Positions 1 to 5,993 of a DNA stretch of 6,896 nucleotides are shown in pieces. This stretch comes from JBBSVE01 sp038233815. Its GTDB lineage: Bacteria > Pseudomonadota > Alphaproteobacteria > Rhodobacterales > Rhodobacteraceae. Within the stretch, counting starts at the first letter, position 1, and every line of letters starts with the position of its first letter. The stretch lies in assembly GCA_038233815.1 (NCBI GenBank), contig JBBSVE010000156.1, positions 1 through 6,896 of the forward strand. The letters run 5' to 3'. Below the pieces are notes generated by a model. The model was not told the origin of the DNA and did not search any database. It saw only the letters and a program-made list of their open reading frames with translations. The translations under genes were made by a program, and so were the position numbers.

Positions 1-1
1 C

Positions 2-217
2 CGGCTTGTTCGAGGGTTGGGCGCGCCGGTGTATGCGTTCTCGCTCACGGAATCGGGCGAGGCACTGTTCCCGCGCACGTACGCCTCGGCGTTGGTGAGT
101 GCGCTCACCGCAGTGCGCGCCCACGGTGGCGCGGATGCAGTGCGCACCGTGTTTGCAAAGGAATGGGAGGCGCTTGCGAAGGATGCAAACCCCCTCATGG
201 CGACGTTGTCGTTACCG
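2..217 (+). other. Winged-helix (SufR/ArsR-like) regulator fragment joined in frame to the ABC-F body
   Basis: The first ~70 codons encode GAPVYAFSLTESGEALFPR, then a helical stretch (ALVSALTAVRAHGGADAVRTVFAKEWEAL) and LMATLSLPER. This is the usual layout of SufR-like regulators: the beta-wing (G-x-P-x-x-x-x-LTE-x-G-E-x-LFP), then helices that lead to a cysteine-bearing C-terminal part. That C-terminal part is absent, because the frame switches to ABC-F sequence around SLMAEAEVATDAHRIAEVQARLADID. Codon use also differs: GCA occurs five times in the first ~60 codons but only about eight times in the remaining ~520, and TTA and TTG are present. The recognition helix, if any, lies beyond the left edge. 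The assignment is by recalled family pattern, not by alignment. The exact junction cannot be placed more finely than about 205-235. Confidence 0.6.
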
Positions 218-1795
218 GAGCGCGCGTCGTTGATGGCGGAGGCGGAGGTCGCGACCGACGCGCACCGGATCGCCGAGGTGCAGGCGCGGCTTGCCGACAT
301 CGACGCTTGGTCGGCGGAGGCGCGGGCCTCCTCGATCCTGAAGGGTCTGGGGTTCGAGACGGAGTCGCAGCTTCGCCCCTGTTCGGATTTCTCCGGCGGC
401 TGGCGGATGCGTGTGGCGTTGGCGGGCGTGCTTTTCGCGCAGCCCGACCTCTTGCTGCTGGATGAGCCGACGAACTATCTCGATCTGGAAGGCTCGCTCT
501 GGCTCGAGGCGTATCTGGCGAAATATCCGCACACGGTCATCATTATCTCCCACGACCGGGGGCTTTTGAACCGTGCAGTTCAGGGCATCCTGCATCTGGA
601 CGCGAAAGCACTGACCTACTGGAACGGCCCCTACGACCAGTTCGCGCGCCAGATGACGGAGCGGCGCGCGGTGCAAGCGGCAGAGGCCAAGAAGCAGGAG
701 GCCCGGCGCGCGCATCTGCAATCGTTCGTGGACCGCTTCAAGGCCAAGGCCTCCAAGGCCGTGCAGGCGCAGAGCCGCGTGAAGATGCTGGAAAAGATGG
801 TGACGATCACCCCGCCGGAGGAGGCACGAAAGCAGGTCTTCACCTTCCCCGAGCCGGAGGAGCTGTCGCCCCCCATCGTCAACCTCGACGGGGCGGCGGT
901 GGGTTATGGCGGGCCTGCGGTGCTGAAGAAGCTGAGCCTCAGGATCGACCAAGACGACCGGATCGCGCTGCTGGGACGGAACGGCGAGGGTAAGTCCACG
1001 CTGTCGAAGCTGCTGGCGGGCAAGCTCGCACCCATGGCGGGGCAGATGGTGACGTCGAACAAGCTGCGCATCGGCTATTTCGCGCAGCATCAGGTGGACG
1101 AGCTGCATATCGACGAGACCCCGCTCCAGCATCTCCAGCGCGTGCGCCCGGCGGAGGGGCAGCCCCGGCTGCGCGCAAGGCTCGCGGGCTTCGGACTGCT
1201 GGCGGATCAGGCGGAAACGCTGGTGGGCCGTCTCTCAGGCGGGCAGAAGGCGCGGCTGTCGCTGCTGCTGGCCACACTCGACGCGCCGCATCTGCTGATC
1301 CTCGACGAGCCCACGAACCACCTCGACATGGAAAGCCGCGAGGCGCTGGTGGAGGCGCTGACCGCCTATTCCGGTGCGGTGGTGCTGGTCAGCCACGACA
1401 TGCACCTTCTGGGGCTGGTGGCCGACCGGCTCTGGCTTGTGAAGGGCGGCGCTGTGGAGCCCTATGCCCACGACCTGGAGGCTTACCGGCGAGAGTTGCT
1501 GGCGGGCGACGACGCCCAGAAGCCGGCAAAGCCCGCAGCGCCCGCGCGCAAGGTCAGCCGCGACGAGGTGTCGGCGATGCGCTCCGAGGTCCGCAAATGC
1601 GAGGAGCGGATGGAAAAGCTCAACGACATGCGCGACCGTCTGGCGAAAAAGCTCGCCGATCCCGCGCTCTACGAGCCGGAGCGGGTGGGTGAAATGGAGA
1701 CGTGGCAGAAGAAATATGCCGAAGTGATGGACGGGCTCGACCGGGCGGAGGCGATGTGGCTGAAAGCACAGGAGCGGCTGGAGAAGGCGGCGTGA
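2..1795 (+). CDS. YheS-like ABC-F ATPase, N-terminally chimeric and 5'-partial
   Basis: ABC-F proteins are soluble twin-ATPase proteins without membrane domains that act on the ribosome. Numbering from the TTG at 17, the body is a clear family member. The first ATPase domain has its signature (SGGW, 126-129), Walker B (LLLLDEPTNYLD, 145-156) and switch histidine (SHD, 178-180). A charged linker follows at about 205-275. The second domain is complete: Walker A GRNGEGKST (320-328), signature LSGGQ (406-410), Walker B LLILDEPTNHLD (426-437) and SHD (459-461). A Lys/Glu-rich coiled-coil tail runs from about 512 to 592. The first domain has no Walker A and no Q-loop. Residues 1 to about 68 instead resemble a winged-helix regulator. 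The TTG at 17 is not a convincing start: the frame is open to base 2 and the upstream codons continue the regulator-like wing. The subgroup call rests on the ILKGLGF...SGGWRMRVALA stretch. Function as an intact ATPase is doubtful; family assignment is firm. Confidence 0.9.
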   Translation, partial: RLVRGLGAPVYAFSLTESGEALFPRTYASALVSALTAVRAHGGADAVRTVFAKEWEALAKDANPLMATLSLPERASLMAEAEVATDAHRIAEVQARLADIDAWSAEARASSILKGLGFETESQLRPCSDFSGGWRMRVALAGVLFAQPDLLLLDEPTNYLDLEGSLWLEAYLAKYPHTVIIISHDRGLLNRAVQGILHLDAKALTYWNGPYDQFARQMTERRAVQAAEAKKQEARRAHLQSFVDRFKAKASKAVQAQSRVKMLEKMVTITPPEEARKQVFTFPEPEELSPPIVNLDGAAVGYGGPAVLKKLSLRIDQDDRIALLGRNGEGKSTLSKLLAGKLAPMAGQMVTSNKLRIGYFAQHQVDELHIDETPLQHLQRVRPAEGQPRLRARLAGFGLLADQAETLVGRLSGGQKARLSLLLATLDAPHLLILDEPTNHLDMESREALVEALTAYSGAVVLVSHDMHLLGLVADRLWLVKGGAVEPYAHDLEAYRRELLAGDDAQKPAKPAAPARKVSRDEVSAMRSEVRKCEERMEKLNDMRDRLAKKLADPALYEPERVGEMETWQKKYAEVMDGLDRAEAMWLKAQERLEKAA

Positions 1796-1844
1796 CGGGC
1801 CGTTCGCGGCAGTCCGGTCGCCGGCCTCCGGGGGCCAGGGCGCG

Positions 1845-2420
1845 ATGACCGGGGATCAACTCGCGGGCCTTGCGTGGTATGGCATCTTGATCGTGGCCGT
1901 GGGCGGGTATCTGCTGGTCGAATATCGCGGACGGATGGGCCAGATGGCGCGCGGCCTTATTGCATGGGCGCTGATCTTTCTGGGCGTGGCGGCGGGCTGG
2001 GGTCTCTGGCACGACATCGGCCCCACGGTCCTGCCGCGCCAGTCGGTGACGGACGAGGGCCGGGTCGAGTTGCCCCGCGCGCCCGACGGGCATTATTACG
2101 TGACGCTCCAGATCAGCGGGACGCCGGTGGAGTTCCTCGTCGATACCGGCGCGTCAAGCGTGGTGCTGACCCGTGACGACGCGGCGCGCACCGGTATCGA
2201 CGTGAAGGACCTGGCTTACGTCGGCTCCGCGCAGACGGCCAACGGCGTGGTCCGCACCGCGCGGGTGATGCTGCATGACGTGGCGCTGGGGACGATCCAC
2301 GATCCGATGGTCCCGGCCTACGTCAACGACGGCGAGATGGTAGGATCGCTTCTGGGCATGGACTACCTCGGCCGGTTCCGGATCGAGATCGATGCGGGCC
2401 GCATGGTGCTGTCGCGCTGA
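1845..2420 (+). CDS. Membrane-anchored retropepsin-like aspartic protease (TIGR02281 type)
   Basis: A 191-residue protein of the clan AA single-domain aspartic proteases, which act as dimers with one catalytic Asp from each subunit. Two hydrophobic helices come first (about 8-24 and 37-54), joined by a short basic loop (RGRMGQMAR). By the positive-inside rule the loop is cytoplasmic and the protease domain periplasmic. The domain starts at about 72. The catalytic motif is VDTGASSVVL with Asp100, Thr101 and Gly102, and the conserved LLGMDYLGRF lies at 169-178 near the C-terminus. Length is normal for the family and nothing is missing. The ATG at 1845 is preceded by a G-rich stretch (1830-1834) at about ten bases, a weak ribosome binding site. 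It lies 49 bases after the ABC-F stop on the same strand and is probably co-transcribed. The substrate is unknown; this family is widespread but poorly characterised in alphaproteobacteria. Confidence 0.88.
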   Translation: MTGDQLAGLAWYGILIVAVGGYLLVEYRGRMGQMARGLIAWALIFLGVAAGWGLWHDIGPTVLPRQSVTDEGRVELPRAPDGHYYVTLQISGTPVEFLVDTGASSVVLTRDDAARTGIDVKDLAYVGSAQTANGVVRTARVMLHDVALGTIHDPMVPAYVNDGEMVGSLLGMDYLGRFRIEIDAGRMVLSR

Positions 2421-2427
2421 ACCGGGA

Positions 2428-4905
2428 TCACCGCGCGTCGGCGTCACCGTCCCCGTCCTCCACGACCGTGCCTTCGGCGTGGGGATCGTTCGGACCGCCG
2501 CCACGATGCTCCGGCGCGCCCGTGGGCGGAGGACCGCTCGGTTTTTCGAGGTCGCCGGATTTCCACATCTTCTGCAGCGCCTCGGGGTTGCGGAGCCAGA
2601 TGTCGCGCTGACCGAAGGGGATCTCGATCCCCTCCTCGGCGAAGCGGCGCGCGATCTCGTGGTTCACGTCGGACCGGACGGAAAGCGAGAAATTGATGTC
2701 TCGCAGGATGATCCGGATCTCGAAGTGATAGCTGTCGGCACCGAACTCCATCATCAGGACCTGCGGCGGCGGGTTCATCACCGCCAGCGGCTGCGCCTCT
2801 GCGATCTCCCTCAGGATCCGTTCCACCTGCCGGGTGTCGCTGCCGTAGCCGACGCCGACCTTCACGATCAACCGCCCGGCGAGCGAGAAGCGCGTCCAGT
2901 TCGTCACCGTCCCCGTCACGAGGTCGGAATTCGGCACGATCACATCGCTGCGGTCGAAGGTCAGGATCCGGGTGGAGCGGACGGAAATCGACTTCACCGT
3001 GCCCTGAACGCCGCCGACCTCGATCCAGTCGCCCTCCGACACCGGACGCTCGATCAGCAGGATGATGCCGGAGACGAAGTTCGACACGATGTTCTGGAGG
3101 CCGAAACCGATGCCGACCGACAAGGCGCCCGCGACAATGGCAAGGCCGGAAAGGTCGATCCCCGCCGCGTTGATCGCGACGAGGGCGGCGAGGAAGATCC
3201 CGATATAGCCCATGCCGGCGAGGATCGCATTCTTGCCGCCGGTATCGAGCTTGGTCTTGGGCAGGACCGAGGACCGCAGCGCACCCTGCACCAGCCGCGT
3301 CAGCACCATCCCGATGGCGAAGATCACCGCGAAGGTCACAAAGCTTGCGGGCGAGATATGGGTCTGGCCGATCTGGAAGCCTTCGCGGAAGCGGGCGAAA
3401 AGCTCGGTCAGGTCGGACGTTCGTGCGCCCCAGATCAGCGCCAGCAGCGGCAGCGCCAGAAGCGTCAGCGTGAAGCCTATCAGGACGGGAGCCAGCGCGT
3501 TCTGCGCATCCTCGTCGCGCGATTTCGTCAGCAACGCGTAAAGGTCGCCCACGAACCGCTGCATGACGAGGAGCGCCGCGAAGAGTGCCATCGAGGCGAT
3601 GGTCGGAAGCAGGATGCCGCGCGCGGCGGAGACGTAGCCGATGGCCGCCAGCACCGGTGCCACGCAGGCCACGGTCATTTCGCCCTTGCCCAGAAGGCCA
3701 ATCACCTGATTGCGGTAGGTCGGAACCTCGTCCTTGGGCGTCGCATCCTGCCGGTTGCGGGTCAGGATATGGCCTAGCCGGAAGGTGAAGAAGGCGATGA
3801 GGAGGATCATCGGGAACACGATGACCGACGCGGACGCCTCCGGGATCTGGTCGAGCGGAAGGACCGCCTCGCGCAGGATCGCGAGACCGATCAGGAAGCC
3901 GAGCACCTTGGAGAGGAATCGCCCCTCGCCGCGTCGTTCCGCAGTCATCCGGGTCGTCGCTCCCGGCGCGATGACCTTGGGGAACCCCTGTTCCCCCAGC
4001 CAGCGGAAGACGAAGACCACGACGCCCGCGAGAAAGAGCTTGGAGGCGAACCCCGCGCCGCCCGGTCCCGACAACCCCAGAAGGCCCAGCGCCCAAGCGA
4101 AGGCGAGCACGCCCAGCACCGGGGCCACGATCTGGCCCAGCGACGCGAGGAACGACCAGACCGCCTGCGCCCGGCTCGATGCGCGCGACGCGAGCTTCAG
4201 GGCATAGCGCTCGAACAGGCGCCGGCCCCGGATCATCAGGACCAGCCCGACCACGACGAGGGCCGCGATGATCGGCAGCTTGCCACGGACCTCGGCGCGG
4301 CGGCCCGGATCGGACCCGATCGCGGCCACCTTGGCGTAGAGACCAACGCCCGCCGCCTCCACCGTGTCCCACGCGCCGGGCCAGTTCGCGGGGTTGAGCG
4401 GGCTCGGCCAGAGGCGCAGGAACTGTTGGGCCTTGCGCTCCCTCAGCTGGCCGTCGATCTCCCGGATCAAGCCGTCGGCGCGGCTGTAGGCCTCCACCGC
4501 GCTGAGGGACGGGGCCTTCAGGACGGCCATCTGCGCGTTCAGATCCTTGCGCCGGGCCGCAATGTCGGACGCTTCGGTCGCACCCTCCGCGGGCGCCGGA
4601 CCGAGGGTCGCGATCTGGTCCTTCAGCGTCGCGATACGGCCCGCGTTGATGCTCTCCCCGGCCATGAACTTTTCGCGCCAGCCGACGACAAGGGCGCGCT
4701 GGCGTTCCAGTACCGCGCTGGCGGTGGCCGGATCGGCCAGCAGCGTGTCGATCCGGGACGCGATCCGCGACCACGCATCGTGGTCGATGGCCGCAGCCTC
4801 AGCCGGTGGGGTCTGCTGCGCCATGGCGGGCCCGACCGCCCCCCAAAGCAGCAGGAGGACGGCAAGACTGCGGAGCACCCCGGAAAGATAAGCGCGTCGA
4901 CGCAT
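2428..4905 (-). CDS. DUF3772-containing MscS-family mechanosensitive ion channel
   Basis: An 825-residue inner-membrane channel that would open under membrane tension to release solutes. Residues 1-29 form a signal peptide (MRRR, a hydrophobic core, then AMA before QQ). Residues ~42-180 are a periplasmic DUF3772 domain (APAEGATEASDIAARRKDL and LWPSPLNPANWPGAW are typical). About ten hydrophobic segments follow from ~211 to ~617. The pore-lining helix is Gly/Ala-rich (LSGLAIVAGALSVGIGFGLQN, 585-605), followed by NFVSGIILLIERP and the beta domain (GDWIEVGGVQGTV, 625-637; VPNSDLV, 657-663). The alpha/beta cytoplasmic domain reaches ~775, then a Pro/Gly/Asp-rich tail ends in DGDGDADAR. The ATG at 4905 is chosen because it begins the signal peptide. 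It overlaps the cysK stop as TGATG, with GAGG four bases upstream, which suggests translational coupling. The frame stays open upstream to 6036, but only as antisense of cysK. Its stop is seven bases from the convergent protease stop. Confidence 0.93.
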   Translation of the reverse strand: MRRRAYLSGVLRSLAVLLLLWGAVGPAMAQQTPPAEAAAIDHDAWSRIASRIDTLLADPATASAVLERQRALVVGWREKFMAGESINAGRIATLKDQIATLGPAPAEGATEASDIAARRKDLNAQMAVLKAPSLSAVEAYSRADGLIREIDGQLRERKAQQFLRLWPSPLNPANWPGAWDTVEAAGVGLYAKVAAIGSDPGRRAEVRGKLPIIAALVVVGLVLMIRGRRLFERYALKLASRASSRAQAVWSFLASLGQIVAPVLGVLAFAWALGLLGLSGPGGAGFASKLFLAGVVVFVFRWLGEQGFPKVIAPGATTRMTAERRGEGRFLSKVLGFLIGLAILREAVLPLDQIPEASASVIVFPMILLIAFFTFRLGHILTRNRQDATPKDEVPTYRNQVIGLLGKGEMTVACVAPVLAAIGYVSAARGILLPTIASMALFAALLVMQRFVGDLYALLTKSRDEDAQNALAPVLIGFTLTLLALPLLALIWGARTSDLTELFARFREGFQIGQTHISPASFVTFAVIFAIGMVLTRLVQGALRSSVLPKTKLDTGGKNAILAGMGYIGIFLAALVAINAAGIDLSGLAIVAGALSVGIGFGLQNIVSNFVSGIILLIERPVSEGDWIEVGGVQGTVKSISVRSTRILTFDRSDVIVPNSDLVTGTVTNWTRFSLAGRLIVKVGVGYGSDTRQVERILREIAEAQPLAVMNPPPQVLMMEFGADSYHFEIRIILRDINFSLSVRSDVNHEIARRFAEEGIEIPFGQRDIWLRNPEALQKMWKSGDLEKPSGPPPTGAPEHRGGGPNDPHAEGTVVEDGDGDADAR

Positions 4906-5936
4906 CACGCCTCGAAGACGGCCGGGATGTCGCGCGGCGGCGCAGTGAGCCATCCGGGCGTAGGCAGACCCTTTCCGGCAAGGAACTCCGGGTCGTAGAG
5001 CTTGGAGAGATAGCGCGTGCCGTAGTCGCACAGGATCGTAACGATCGTATGGCCGGGCCCCAGATCGCGCGCCATCCGCACAGCCCCCGCCACGTTGATC
5101 CCCGACGACCCTCCGAGGCACAGACCCTCGTCCGCCAGAAGATCGAACACGATGGGCAGCGCCTCCTCGTCCGGGATCCGGTAGTTGTAGTCGGGACGGA
5201 AGCCTTCGAGGTTCGCGGTGATGCGCCCCTGCCCGATCCCTTCGGTGATCGACGTGCCCGGACTGTCGAACGTGCCATCGGTATAGAAGCTGTAGAGCGC
5301 TGCACCCTCGGGATCGGCGAGCCCGATCTTCACGCCCTTGGGTTGCAGCGCCATCGCGGTGCCTGCGAGCGTGCCGCCCGTTCCCACGGCGCAGATGAAG
5401 CCGTTCACCCGGCCCTTGGTCTGCTCCCAGATCTCGGGGCCGGTCGACTCCACATGCGCCTGACGGTTCGCCACGTTGTCGAACTGGTTGGCCCAGACGG
5501 CACCGTTGGGCTCGGTCCGGGCCAGCGCCTCCGCCAGACGACCGGAATAGCGCACGTAATTGTTCGGGTTCTTGTAAGGTGCTGCCGGAACCTGCACGAG
5601 GGTAGCGCCCGCCAGCCGCAGCATGTCCTTCTTTTCCTGGCTTTGCGTCTCGGGAATGACGATCACGGTGCGAAAGCCCATCGAGGTGCCGACCAGCGCC
5701 AGACCGATCCCGGTGTTGCCCGCCGTCCCCTCCACGATGGTGCCGCCCGGCTTCAGCGCCCCGCGCGCAACCGCGTCGCGGATGATCCAGAGCGCCGCAC
5801 GATCCTTCACCGACTGGCCGGGGTTCATGAACTCGGCCTTGCCGAGGATTTCGCAGCCCGTCGCCTCGGACGCGCGGTTGAGCCGGATGAGCGGCGTCTT
5901 TCCAACGGCATCGGCAAGATCGGTGAAGGTCCGCAT
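4905..5936 (-). CDS. cysK: Cysteine synthase A (O-acetylserine sulfhydrylase)
   Basis: A cytoplasmic PLP enzyme that makes L-cysteine from O-acetylserine and sulfide. The 343-residue protein opens with VGKTPLIRLN. The PLP lysine is Lys44 in NPGQSVKDRAA (39-48). The substrate loop is GTAGNTG (70-76), the PLP phosphate loop GTGGT (185-189), and the serine that contacts the PLP ring nitrogen lies in GGSSG (275-279). It is longer than the classic ~310-residue enterobacterial CysK and carries TAGNTG where that enzyme has TSGNTG. Both traits fit the longer alphaproteobacterial branch. Its substrate range could differ, and a cystathionine-synthase-like activity cannot be excluded from sequence. The start at 5936 is preferred over in-frame upstream codons because homology begins here and AGAGGA sits eight bases upstream. 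It lies 53 bases after the trgB-like stop and overlaps the channel gene by one base. In R. sphaeroides, cysK beside trgAB contributes to tellurite resistance. Confidence 0.93.
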   Translation of the reverse strand: MRTFTDLADAVGKTPLIRLNRASEATGCEILGKAEFMNPGQSVKDRAALWIIRDAVARGALKPGGTIVEGTAGNTGIGLALVGTSMGFRTVIVIPETQSQEKKDMLRLAGATLVQVPAAPYKNPNNYVRYSGRLAEALARTEPNGAVWANQFDNVANRQAHVESTGPEIWEQTKGRVNGFICAVGTGGTLAGTAMALQPKGVKIGLADPEGAALYSFYTDGTFDSPGTSITEGIGQGRITANLEGFRPDYNYRIPDEEALPIVFDLLADEGLCLGGSSGINVAGAVRMARDLGPGHTIVTILCDYGTRYLSKLYDPEFLAGKGLPTPGWLTAPPRDIPAVFEA

Positions 5937-5944
5937 GGGCTTGA

Positions 5945-5950
5945 TCCTCT
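5945..5950 (-). promoter_or_regulatory. Ribosome binding site of cysK
   Basis: On the - strand the sequence reads AGAGGA, then eight bases, then the ATG at 5936. This is a good Shine-Dalgarno match at normal spacing. It decides the cysK start against the longer in-frame reading that begins at 5993 inside the end of the preceding gene. Confidence 0.7.
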
Positions 5951-5964
5951 TTCGCTGCCGCACC

Positions 5965-5993
5965 GTTGTAGGCCCGCGCGTCTGCGACCTCAA
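5965..5993 (-). promoter_or_regulatory. Possible weak sigma-70-type promoter ahead of cysK
   Basis: On the - strand TTGAGG (5993-5988) is followed after exactly 17 bases by TACAAC (5970-5965), which match four of six positions each to TTGACA and TATAAT. Transcription would begin near 5958 and give a leader of about 22 bases containing the ribosome binding site. The -35 element overlaps the stop codon of the trgB-like gene. This would let cysK and the channel gene be transcribed apart from trgB. The match is modest and could be chance in high-GC DNA. Confidence 0.3.

Noticed and set aside
212..1132. A 306-residue - strand open frame opposite the ABC-F gene
   Set aside because: The composition (Arg, His, Leu, Gln) is typical of antisense shadow, and the + strand frame here carries clear ABC motifs.
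2413..2437. An inverted repeat CGCGC ... GCGCG at the convergent junction as a terminator
   Set aside because: The stem is only five pairs with a 15-base loop and no T-run on either strand, so it is not distinguishable from chance.
2392..3777. A 461-residue + strand open frame
   Set aside because: It runs antisense to the MscS gene, is rich in Arg, His, Asp and Gln as expected from reverse reading of high-GC codons, and has no recognisable domain.
5937..5993. A 19-residue N-terminal extension of cysK
   Set aside because: The extension is basic and unlike the family. The AGAGGA site eight bases before the ATG at 5936 and the family start both support the shorter form.
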